From an uncultured Spongiibacteraceae bacterium (lineage in GTDB: Bacteria > Pseudomonadota > Gammaproteobacteria > Pseudomonadales > Dasaniaceae): DNA of 6,059 nucleotides. A program made the position numbers and the translations under genes. Within the stretch, counting starts at the first letter, position 1. Each line of letters starts with the position of its first letter. The stretch is from positions 1 through 6,059 of the forward strand of contig CALBVI010000242.1 in NCBI GenBank assembly GCA_937969395.1, written 5' to 3'. The notes under the pieces are model-generated. The model had not been told where the DNA came from, did no database searches, and was given only the letters and a program-made list of their open reading frames with translations. Shown piece by piece: positions 1-6,006 of the stretch.

Positions 1-1230
1 CGTTTGTCTATTGTCAGTGCTCCGCGGTTTATTGATTCAGAAACCACTACCGATGTGCGTTTAAGTGATGAAAAAACCCGCGATACTGAAGACTCACTCA
101 AAGTATTACAGTTTGATCTTATCGGTCAGTATCACGTCGGCGGTATTACCCATGATGTCGTCACTGGTATTGAAATCGCGCAAGAGAAGTTCGAGCGTTG
201 GGTTTACGATGATAGCGGCACTGATAATTTGGACACGACGCCAGAATTGGTTGATCTCTATAACCCTGATTCCTATGTTGTCTACACTGGAAACTATGAG
301 CGTTTGGGTAAAGATGATGAAGCTACCGGAGATACAACAGCGATTTATATTTTTGATACCTTGACGTTTAATCCAGAGTGGGAGCTTTCCCTTGGCCTAC
401 GTTATGATATTTTTGATACTGAATACTTCTATGACTTAAGTGGTGATGATCCATCGGTCAAGCTTGAAGACGAAGAGAAAGAGCTGAGCTGGAATGTCGG
501 CCTAGTTTATAAACCTGCGGAAAACGGTAGTATTTATTTCGGTTCCGGTAATTCATTTACGTCCTCTGCTGAGGATTTAACAACATCAACACGTGGCAAT
601 GCTGCGGATCTTGATCCTGAAGAAACCGTTAGTTATGAACTGGGCACCAAGTGGGAATTATTCGATGGCCGCTTGTCAGCCAATGCCGCAATTTTCCGTA
701 CTGAGAAGACTAACGCATTAACCGATGCTCCTGATGGTTTATTTGACGATGATGACGATCGCTTTGATACCTTAGACGGTGAGCAGCGGGTTGATGGTCT
801 TGAATTGAGCCTAGGAGGTCAATTTACTGATCAGCTTTCTGTAACACTTTCTTATACTTTTCAGGACAGTGAAGTCGTTAAAGCAGAAGGTGACGATAAA
901 GAGGATCAAGAAGGTAATGAGTTGGCTCGTACGCCCGACCACTCTTACAGCTTGTGGGGCCGTTATGACATGACTGAAAAACTGGCATTTGGTTTAGGTC
1001 TGCAATATATGGGTGAACGCTATAACAGTACTAGCAGCTCAGGTCGTGAAAAAGCTGACGATTATACGATTTTCGATTTAATGGTCTCCTATCAAATTAG
1101 CGATAAGTGGGATGTACAGTTAAATGCGGAAAACCTCAGCGATGAAGAGTATGTCAATCAGTTAGGTGGCGGTCACTTCATTCCTGGCAATGGTCGATAC
1201 GCGTCGTTGACAACAAGTTATTCGTTTTAA
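1..1230 (+). CDS. TonB-dependent catecholate siderophore receptor (Fiu/PiuA-like), 3' part
   Basis: The reading frame is open from base 1 and ends with TAA, so this is the C-terminal 409 residues of a longer gene whose start lies outside the window; the plug domain and signal peptide are missing. The visible part is outer-membrane beta-barrel: alternating strands such as WELSLGLRYDIF and SVTLSYTFQDSE separated by long acidic loops, then the family's last strands. Near the end the patterns PDHSYSLWGRYD, GLGLQYMGERY, TIFDLMVSYQI, LNAENLSDEEYVNQ and PGNGRYASLTTSYSF match the usual end of TonB-dependent siderophore receptors, including the terminal Phe needed for barrel assembly. These proteins import ferric siderophores using TonB/ExbB/ExbD energy. 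The piuC-type gene immediately downstream points to the Fiu/PiuA catecholate group; substrate identity is inferred. One loop carries five consecutive Asp (bases 745-759). The family call is firm; the substrate is not. Confidence 0.9.
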   Translation, partial: RLSIVSAPRFIDSETTTDVRLSDEKTRDTEDSLKVLQFDLIGQYHVGGITHDVVTGIEIAQEKFERWVYDDSGTDNLDTTPELVDLYNPDSYVVYTGNYERLGKDDEATGDTTAIYIFDTLTFNPEWELSLGLRYDIFDTEYFYDLSGDDPSVKLEDEEKELSWNVGLVYKPAENGSIYFGSGNSFTSSAEDLTTSTRGNAADLDPEETVSYELGTKWELFDGRLSANAAIFRTEKTNALTDAPDGLFDDDDDRFDTLDGEQRVDGLELSLGGQFTDQLSVTLSYTFQDSEVVKAEGDDKEDQEGNELARTPDHSYSLWGRYDMTEKLAFGLGLQYMGERYNSTSSSGREKADDYTIFDLMVSYQISDKWDVQLNAENLSDEEYVNQLGGGHFIPGNGRYASLTTSYSF

Positions 1231-1253
1231 CGATTAAGTTGTTGGCAATGTTT

Positions 1254-1290
1254 AGCCGGTTTTGCTTATGCAAAGCCGGTTTTTCTGTTT
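1254..1290 (+). terminator. Intrinsic terminator after the receptor gene
   Basis: A 12-bp stem is formed by 1254-1265 and 1270-1281 (core GCCGG / CCGGT, with two G-T wobbles) closing a four-base TTAT loop. It is followed by a T-rich tract running to about 1290. It lies 23 bases after the receptor stop codon and 55 bases before the piuC start, so much receptor transcription should end here and the dioxygenase gene probably has its own promoter or depends on read-through. Confidence 0.85.
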
Positions 1291-1334
1291 ATCAAGTGTT
1301 ATAAACAATCAGAATTTTGTTGTTATTTTTTATT

Positions 1335-1348
1335 GAGATATTAACGTG
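1335..1348 (+). promoter_or_regulatory. Weak ribosome binding site with GTG start of the piuC-type gene
   Basis: GAGA at 1335-1338 stands seven bases before GTG at 1346-1348. An in-frame TGA at 1334-1336 excludes any longer protein, and the next in-frame ATG would remove about 58 residues of the conserved N-terminus. The GTG, giving the family-typical beginning MLLKIPEVLSKEQV, is therefore the real start. Weak Shine-Dalgarno plus GTG suggests modest translation. Confidence 0.65.
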
Positions 1349-2026
1349 TTATTAAAAATTCCCGAAGTGTTAAGTAAAGAGCAAGTTCAGCAAGCTAAAA
1401 AAGTATTGCTAGAAGCTGATTGGACTGATGGCAATGTTACCGCTGGCTATCAATCTTCAAAAACGAAAAATAATTTACAGCTACCTGAGGGCTCTAAAGC
1501 GTCGAATCAGTTGGGCGATATGGTACTTGCTGCGTTGGCACAAAGTAATCTATTTATGTCGGCGGCATTACCGTTAAAAATATTTCCACCGCTGTTTAAT
1601 TGTTATCAAGGTGGCGGTGCTTTTGGTGTGCATGTCGATAACGCCATACGTCAGGTGCCTGGTACGCCGGTTAAAGTGCGGACCGACATTTCGATGACCT
1701 TGTTTTTGTCTGAACCTGATGAGTACGAGGGTGGTGAATTAATTATTGAAGATACTTATGGCTCGCAGACGATTAAACTCGCTGCCGGTGATATGGTGCT
1801 TTATCCCTCAACCAGTTTGCATCGTGTTACCCCTGTTACCAAAGGTCGTCGCTTGGCTTCATTCTTTTGGTTGCAAAGTATGATTAGCAGTGATGAAAAG
1901 AGAGCGTTGTTATTTGATATGGATATGGCAATTCAGTCATTGCGCGAAAAGTTAGATGACTCCCCAGAAATTGTTCAGCTTACTGGCGTTTACCATAATA
2001 TGATTCGACAGTGGGCGCAGACTTGA
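1346..2026 (+). CDS. piuC: Fe(II)/2-oxoglutarate-dependent PKHD-type hydroxylase, PiuC/YbiX family
   Basis: A full-length 226-residue member of the PKHD-type hydroxylase family (PiuC in Pseudomonas, YbiX in E. coli), a cytoplasmic non-haem iron dioxygenase using 2-oxoglutarate and O2. The double-stranded beta-helix core carries the expected iron ligands His96 and Asp98 (motif GVHVDNA) and His159 (STSLHRVTPV), and Arg169 (GRRLASFFW) for binding the 2-oxoglutarate carboxylate. These positions agree with those I recall for characterised family members. YQGGGAFG at 87-94 and EGGEL at 128-132 are further family blocks; the C-terminal helical part (about 180-226) is present. Its true substrate is not established in the family. 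It follows a TonB-dependent siderophore receptor, the same pairing as piuA-piuC, so a role in iron or siderophore handling is inferred. A terminator separates the two genes, and I could not find a convincing Fur box in the 55-base gap. It converges with the ABC-F gene 30 bp away. Confidence 0.93.
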   Translation: MLLKIPEVLSKEQVQQAKKVLLEADWTDGNVTAGYQSSKTKNNLQLPEGSKASNQLGDMVLAALAQSNLFMSAALPLKIFPPLFNCYQGGGAFGVHVDNAIRQVPGTPVKVRTDISMTLFLSEPDEYEGGELIIEDTYGSQTIKLAAGDMVLYPSTSLHRVTPVTKGRRLASFFWLQSMISSDEKRALLFDMDMAIQSLREKLDDSPEIVQLTGVYHNMIRQWAQT

Positions 2027-2056
2027 TTTTCTAATGTGATTTTTAGCGTATCAGTA

Positions 2057-3958
2057 TCAACTCAAGCTTTGCAGTGTTTCTAATTCTTCGGTTAACTCGA
2101 ACCACTGTTCTTCTTGTTGATCTTTTTCTTGCGTGTGTTTTACCTGTTGCTGTAATAAATCTTGCAGCTTGGTTTTGTTAGCGTCCTCATAGAGCGCGCT
2201 ATCGCCTAGCTGTTCTTCGATGGCCGTTAGCTTTTTGTCATTGGTCGCCATTTGCAATTCTAATTTTTTTATCGCATTGGTAATGGGTTTGAATTTTTTT
2301 CTAAGTTCGGCAGTTTGTTGTCGCTGTTCTTTTTTTGATGCACCTTTGTCGTCAGTAGCTTTTTCCTGCGAGCTAGACTTGTCTGTTTTACGTTGTTCTA
2401 ATAACCAGTGGCTGTAATCGTCAAGGTCGCCATCAAAAATTTCTGCTTTGCCATCATGGATTAAATAAAACTGGTCGACGGTATTTCGCAATAAGTGTCG
2501 GTCGTGAGAAACTACTACCACTGCACCTTCAAAGCCTTGTAATGCAACGGTAAGTGCATGGCACATTTCTAAGTCGAGATGGTTGGTAGGCTCATCAAGT
2601 AATAATAGATTTGGTTTCTGCCAAACAATAATCGCTAAGGCTAGACGTGCTTTTTCACCGCCGGAAAATTTTCGAATATTGTCGAAGGCCATGTCGCCGT
2701 TGAAATTAAAGCCGCCTAAAAAATTGCGAATTTCTTGTTCGCGGGCTTTTGGGCTTAGCCGTTGTAAATGTAGCGCGGGGCTTGCGTCTAAATCTAGGGC
2801 TTCCAACTGATGTTGGCTGAAATAGCCCATTTCCATATTTTCACCGCAGGTAAATTCGCCACCTAATAAATCAATTTGCTGAGACAAAGATTTAATTAAT
2901 GTTGATTTACCGGCGCCATTAGCACCGAGTAAACCGATGCGACTGCCTGGGTGAATGCTGAGGTTGACATTGTTAACGATGGCGGTGTCGCCATAACCCA
3001 ATTGTGCTTTGCTCAGGTTGAGTAGCGGGTCGGAAAATTTACCCGGTTCAGGAAAGCTAAAATCAAAGGGCGAATCAATATGTGCGGGCGCGATGTCTTC
3101 CATGCGCTCCAATTCTTTTAACCGGCTCTGGGCTTGTTTCGCTTTAGTGGCTTTGGCGCGAAAGCGGCTGACAAAAGAGTGAATTTCGCTTTTGCGTTGC
3201 TGTTGTTTTTCATAGCTGGCTTGCTGTTGTGCTAAGCGTTCAGCGCGCTGGCGTTCAAAGGCGGAATAGTTGCCTTTGTAGCTACTCAGTTTTTGGTGCT
3301 CAATATGCACAATGCCTTCGCAAACACTGTCGATAAAATCTCTATCGTGGGAAATTAATAACAAGCTGCCCTGATAGCGTTGTAACCATTGCTCTAACCA
3401 GAGTTCAGCATCGAGGTCGAGGTGATTGGTTGGTTCATCGAGCAATAGTAAATCTGAAGGGCTCATCAACGCTTGTGCTAGGTTGAGACGAATACGCCAA
3501 CCACCGGAAAAACTATTAGCGGGTTTGTTGGCATCCTCATTACTAAAGCCTAAGCCTTGTAATAATAGCTCGGCGCGTACGCGTGCGTTGTAGCCATCGA
3601 TGGTATCGAGTTGTTCATGCAGTGCCGGTAGTTTGTCGTGGTTGTCACTCTGTTCGGCCTGTTCTATCTCGCGTTCTATTTGTCGCAAAACAGTATCGCC
3701 ATCTAAGATATAATCAAGGGCGTTGCGGCTGCTGGTAGCGACTTCCTGTGCCATGTGAGCAATGCGCCATTGGCTCGGAACCGAGAGGGTGCCGTCATCG
3801 ATTTGCAGTTGCCCAAGCAGTAACTGGAATAAGCTCGATTTGCCGGTACCATTGGCCCCGATAAGCGCGATTTTTTGCCCAGGGTGAAAGACTGCACTGG
3901 CCTGTTCCAATAGGAACTTATTGCCGCGCTGTAAGCTGATGTCATCGAGTTTAATCAT
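2057..3958 (-). CDS. yheS: ABC-F family ribosome-associated ATPase, YheS type
   Basis: A 633-residue protein with two ABC ATPase domains and no membrane segments, as in ABC-F translation factors (E. coli YheS is about the same length). Domain 1: Walker A GANGTGKSS at 34-42, signature FSGGWR at 150-155, Walker B LLLLDEPTNHLD with Asp174 and Glu175, H-loop SHDRDF at 203-208. The linker at about 220-305, rich in Arg, Lys and Gln, is the P-site tRNA interaction motif region. Domain 2: Walker A GANGAGKST at 345-353, signature FSGGEKAR at 431-438, Walker B with Asp455 and Glu456, H-loop SHDRHLL at 484-490. Residues about 525-633 form a charged, coiled-coil C-terminal extension typical of YheS and Uup relatives. 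Such proteins bind the ribosomal E site and relieve stalling; all catalytic residues are intact. The FSGGWR first signature and length favour YheS over EttA or YbiT. The start fits the family (MIKLDDISLQRG), although it lacks a Shine-Dalgarno sequence. Confidence 0.95.
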   Translation of the reverse strand: MIKLDDISLQRGNKFLLEQASAVFHPGQKIALIGANGTGKSSLFQLLLGQLQIDDGTLSVPSQWRIAHMAQEVATSSRNALDYILDGDTVLRQIEREIEQAEQSDNHDKLPALHEQLDTIDGYNARVRAELLLQGLGFSNEDANKPANSFSGGWRIRLNLAQALMSPSDLLLLDEPTNHLDLDAELWLEQWLQRYQGSLLLISHDRDFIDSVCEGIVHIEHQKLSSYKGNYSAFERQRAERLAQQQASYEKQQQRKSEIHSFVSRFRAKATKAKQAQSRLKELERMEDIAPAHIDSPFDFSFPEPGKFSDPLLNLSKAQLGYGDTAIVNNVNLSIHPGSRIGLLGANGAGKSTLIKSLSQQIDLLGGEFTCGENMEMGYFSQHQLEALDLDASPALHLQRLSPKAREQEIRNFLGGFNFNGDMAFDNIRKFSGGEKARLALAIIVWQKPNLLLLDEPTNHLDLEMCHALTVALQGFEGAVVVVSHDRHLLRNTVDQFYLIHDGKAEIFDGDLDDYSHWLLEQRKTDKSSSQEKATDDKGASKKEQRQQTAELRKKFKPITNAIKKLELQMATNDKKLTAIEEQLGDSALYEDANKTKLQDLLQQQVKHTQEKDQQEEQWFELTEELETLQSLS

Positions 3959-3966
3959 GGTGGCGC

Positions 3967-3995
3967 ATTATACTGATTTTGGACATGGGTTTAAC
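3967..3995 (-). promoter_or_regulatory. Putative sigma-70 promoter of the ABC-F gene, very close to the start codon
   Basis: On the minus strand a perfect TATAAT lies at 3972-3967, only eight bases before the ATG at 3958-3956. A weak -35 candidate is GTTAAA at 3995-3990 (17-base spacer). Transcription from this box would begin within a base or two of the ATG, giving a leaderless or nearly leaderless message. That agrees with the absence of any purine-rich ribosome binding site in the bases between box and ATG. The hexamer match is seen directly; promoter activity is inferred. Confidence 0.45.
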
Positions 3996-4008
3996 TGTTA
4001 AAACATGT
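3983..4008. promoter_or_regulatory. Near-perfect inverted repeat in the divergent intergenic region (operator candidate)
   Basis: The arms 3983-3995 and 3997-4008 are complementary around a single central base at 3996. The inner part is the exact palindrome TTAAC-T-GTTAA (3991-4001); the outer ends are ACATG on the left and CATGT on the right, with one small mismatch/bulge between. A one-base centre argues against an RNA hairpin and for a two-fold symmetric protein site. It overlaps the -35 candidate of the ABC-F promoter and lies 48 bases before the TIGR02444 start, so one regulator could affect both genes. No known regulator consensus was recognised. Confidence 0.45.
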
Positions 4009-4056
4009 GCTTAATTATTAAAGTACTATTAAGAGCTAAGTTAAAAGGGCAAGTCG

Positions 4057-4542
4057 ATGATTGAGGACAATCCGCTATGGGCGTTTTCATTAAAGGTTTA
4101 TAGCGACAAACAAGTAGAAATACTTTTGCTGGAATTGCAGGATCAATTTAGCGCCGATATTAATATGATATTGGTTTGTCTGTGGCTAGCTTCGACTCGC
4201 TGTCAATTAACACAAACGCAGTGTCAGCGTTTGCAGCAAGCATCGCTTGGCTGGCAGCAGGATTGTGTTACGCCAATAAGAGATGTGCGTCGAAAATTAA
4301 GACACCGAGATGGCGCGCAGGCAATGTATCAGCGGGTAAAGGAATTAGAGCTTGAGGCAGAGCGCTGGCAACAGGATCTATTGTATAAATTATTAGCCAA
4401 TAACAGCGAACATCAGCTTGATGAGGATCCTCAGGAGTTGGCGTTGCGGTACTTGAAGTTTTATAGCGAGGCTTTAAAGGAGGGCTGTTGGCATAATATG
4501 TCCACTGGTTTCTCAGCTTTAGTCACGGTTATCAAATGGTAA
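4057..4542 (+). CDS. TIGR02444 family protein (DUF2390), function unknown
   Basis: This 161-residue cytoplasmic protein fits the TIGR02444/DUF2390 family, with the hallmark N-terminal block NPLWAFSLKVYSD (5-17), the helix VEILLLELQDQFSADINMILVCLWLA (20-45), and the basic stretch PIRDVRRKLRHR (73-84). The remainder is predicted helical and rich in Gln, Glu and Leu, with a YQRVKELELEAERWQQ helix at 91-106. No catalytic motif, signal peptide or membrane segment is visible, and the family has no established function. AAGGG at 4045-4049 is a good ribosome binding site seven bases before the ATG, and the start fits the family. It is transcribed divergently from the ABC-F gene over a 98-bp gap and converges on the AlgP-like gene, with a shared terminator between them. 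TIGR02444 genes near ABC-F and algP are, from memory, also seen in pseudomonads, which hints at a conserved functional link. Confidence 0.85.
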   Translation: MIEDNPLWAFSLKVYSDKQVEILLLELQDQFSADINMILVCLWLASTRCQLTQTQCQRLQQASLGWQQDCVTPIRDVRRKLRHRDGAQAMYQRVKELELEAERWQQDLLYKLLANNSEHQLDEDPQELALRYLKFYSEALKEGCWHNMSTGFSALVTVIKW

Positions 4543-4587
4543 TTGATAGATATGGCTTAGTTGAGTTTTAAACAACAAGTAAAGAAT

Positions 4588-4619
4588 AAAAAACGGCGCT
4601 AATAAAGCGCCGTTTTTTT
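4588..4619. terminator. Bidirectional intrinsic terminator between TIGR02444 and AlgP-like genes
   Basis: The stem core CGGCGCT (4594-4600) pairs perfectly with AGCGCCG (4606-4612) around a five-base AATAA loop. Six A residues to the left (4588-4593) and seven T residues to the right (4613-4619) extend the stem and provide a U-tract in both directions. It is 45 bases beyond the stop codon of the plus-strand gene and 46 bases beyond that of the minus-strand gene, so it should end both convergent transcripts. Confidence 0.93.
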
Positions 4620-4639
4620 ATAAGCTGTGAATGCCTAAA

Positions 4640-4670
4640 TAGGTGAGTACTAAAGTAGGTGAGTACTAAA
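4640..4670. repeat. Two tandem copies of a 15-base sequence at the 3' end of the AlgP-like gene
   Basis: TAGGTGAGTACTAAA occurs at 4640-4654 and again, identically, at 4656-4670, a period of 16 bases. The second copy contains the stop codon of the AlgP-like gene (TAG on the minus strand, 4668-4666) and the start of its terminal Phe codon. The other copy lies entirely in the 3' untranslated region. Identity over the whole unit suggests a recent slippage or duplication. Confidence 0.85.
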
Positions 4671-6006
4671 AATCAAACAAGCTGAGAATAACTGGTGGCT
4701 CGTCATCGTCATCATCGCTTGATGATTGTTTTTTTACAGCTGGTTTCGATTCTGGTTTTGGCGTGGCTGTGGGTTCTGGCTCTAACTCGGTCTCCGAGGC
4801 TTGGGTGGTTTCTTCTGGGGTGATGACTTCTGTTTTTTCTTCCTGCGTTGGCGTTAAAGCTGGAGCGATCACGGCTTGTTCAGATATCAACGGCGTGGAA
4901 GTTATTGGTGCTTCAGAAGCAATCGTTGCAGGTTCTGCTGTGCTGACTACAGCCTCCGCTGCTATCGGCTCAGGCGTTACTGCTTTAGGTGCTGCGGGTT
5001 CAGAAGTAGCGGGTTTGGGAGCGGCTGGTTTAGTTGCAGTGTGATTTGCTGGTGTAGATTTGGCGGGTTTAGGTTTGGTAGCTGTTTTAGCCTTTGATGG
5101 CGGCTTAGCTTTTGGTGGTGTTTGGGTTTTTGGTATCTTTTTTGTTGTAGGGGTTTTTGCAGGTGCTTTGGTTTTGGCTAGGACCTCTGTTTGAGCAGTT
5201 GCAGTCTTAGCCGCTGCTGTTTTTGTAGCTTTGGTCTGGACTGCGGCTTTTTTAGTCACTGTTTTTTTCGCAGCAGTGCTTTTCTTTACTGTTTTGCTCT
5301 TGGTTGTAGCTGCAGCTTTCGGTTTAGCCGTTTTAGAAACGGTACTTTTTGATTTTGCTATTTTAGCTTTGGTCACGCTTGGTTTAGCCGCTTTCGACTT
5401 GGTAGCTTTAGGTTTACTGGCCTTAGGTTCAGTGGCTTTCGGTTTAGCGGTCTTAGATTTGCTGGTCTTGGGTTTAGTGGTCTTAGATTTAGTGGCCTTA
5501 GATTTAGTGATATTAGATGCACTAGTGGCTTTAGTTTTCGCTGCCTTCGGCTTGGTTGTCGAAGTTGATGATTTGGGTTTTTTCTTTGTTGCCGCTTTCA
5601 GGGCTGCGTTATAGGTTTTGCTATCGCTGAGGAGCTGCTTAATAGCGGCTAGATCAGCTTTGGCTTTTACTAACAGGCTGTCTGTTTGCTTTAATAGTTT
5701 GGCGGCTTTCTTATCTGCGATTTTGGCTTTGCTTAATTGGTTGCGATTGGCAGCAGTTGGCTTCTGAGCCACTTTAGCACCGGTTGTTTTAAGTCGTTTT
5801 TGGCAGCTAGCTGCTGAGGCCTTGGCTTTGGTAAATTGAGCGATGGCTTTTGAGGTCGCCTTTTTGGCATTGGCTAGTTCGCTGGCCTGAGTTTTTTTGA
5901 GTTTTGCTTCGGCGTTGGCGAGTTGTTTCTGCAATATAGCGATAGTTGAAGATGCTTTTTTATCACTACGTTTACCCGTAGCCGTTTTTTTATTTTTGCT
6001 TGCCAT
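4666..6006 (-). CDS. algP: AlgP-like, histone-H1-like Lys/Ala/Thr/Pro-rich protein
   Basis: A 446-residue low-complexity protein lacking Trp and nearly lacking Cys, His and Tyr. Residues 1-20 are very basic; about 20-138 form a Lys/Ala/Leu/Gln-rich helical, probably coiled-coil head; about 140-260 is a Lys-rich, Pro-dotted region with pentapeptide repeats (165-229) resembling histone H1 tails; 280-340 is Lys/Pro/Thr/Ala-rich; from about 340 the charge turns acidic; 431-435 is Asp5, followed by the hydrophobic tip PPVILSLFDF. This layout of helical head plus KPxx-type tail matches AlgP (AlgR3) of Pseudomonas, described as a histone-like regulator of alginate genes, and the neighbouring ABC-F and TIGR02444 genes support that. 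Nucleoid binding is inferred from composition; a link to alginate here is not shown. The start is supported by AGAAGG (6021-6016), nine bases before the ATG. Low complexity makes homology uncertain; AlgP-like describes it more safely than orthologue. Confidence 0.75.
   Translation of the reverse strand: MASKNKKTATGKRSDKKASSTIAILQKQLANAEAKLKKTQASELANAKKATSKAIAQFTKAKASAASCQKRLKTTGAKVAQKPTAANRNQLSKAKIADKKAAKLLKQTDSLLVKAKADLAAIKQLLSDSKTYNAALKAATKKKPKSSTSTTKPKAAKTKATSASNITKSKATKSKTTKPKTSKSKTAKPKATEPKASKPKATKSKAAKPSVTKAKIAKSKSTVSKTAKPKAAATTKSKTVKKSTAAKKTVTKKAAVQTKATKTAAAKTATAQTEVLAKTKAPAKTPTTKKIPKTQTPPKAKPPSKAKTATKPKPAKSTPANHTATKPAAPKPATSEPAAPKAVTPEPIAAEAVVSTAEPATIASEAPITSTPLISEQAVIAPALTPTQEEKTEVITPEETTQASETELEPEPTATPKPESKPAVKKQSSSDDDDDEPPVILSLFDF
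5320..5514 (-). repeat. 15-bp period repeat encoding K-[AT]-x-K-[SP] pentapeptides
   Basis: Residues 165-229 of the AlgP-like protein are thirteen consecutive pentads, for example KATKS, KTTKP, KTSKS, KTAKP, KATEP, KASKP, KATKS, KAAKP, KIAKS and KTAKP. At DNA level the plus strand shows a degenerate 15-base rhythm (TTTAGTGGTCTTAGA and variants). The units have diverged in third positions, so it is an old, selected protein repeat with some potential for slippage rather than a fresh satellite. Three units (SVTKA, KSTVS, KATEP) break the lysine pattern. Confidence 0.8.

Noticed and set aside
65..364. Plus-strand frame overlapping the receptor gene
   Set aside because: A shadow of the receptor frame with no domain and no plausible translation signal.
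1297..1325. AT-rich stretch before piuC with partly complementary ends, considered as a Fur box
   Set aside because: The ends align only with a two-base bulge and do not fit the TGATAAT-type 7-1-7 Fur pattern.
2027..2056. Possible terminator between convergent piuC and ABC-F genes
   Set aside because: The 30-bp gap has T-runs but no stem that I can fold; termination must occur inside the opposing genes or by another mechanism.
3703..3945. Alternative minus-strand frame within the ABC-F gene
   Set aside because: It overlaps the first Walker A region of a clearly conserved ATPase in another frame and has no recognisable motif.
3995..4010. CTGT followed by A-rich DNA, resembling half of a LexA box
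   Set aside because: The second half at the required spacing reads GTGC rather than ACAG, so it is not an SOS box.
4763..5044. Second plus-strand open frame opposite the acidic tail of the AlgP-like gene
   Set aside because: Same low-complexity mirror effect; Gly/Ser/Val/Ala-rich with no recognisable domain.
5231..5614. Long plus-strand open frame opposite the AlgP-like gene, encoding a Val/Leu/Phe/Ala-rich, membrane-like peptide
   Set aside because: It is the complement of Lys/Ala/Thr codons, which automatically reads as hydrophobic residues and avoids stops. There is no ribosome binding site or independent sign of coding, and the minus-strand protein has a good start, terminator and context.
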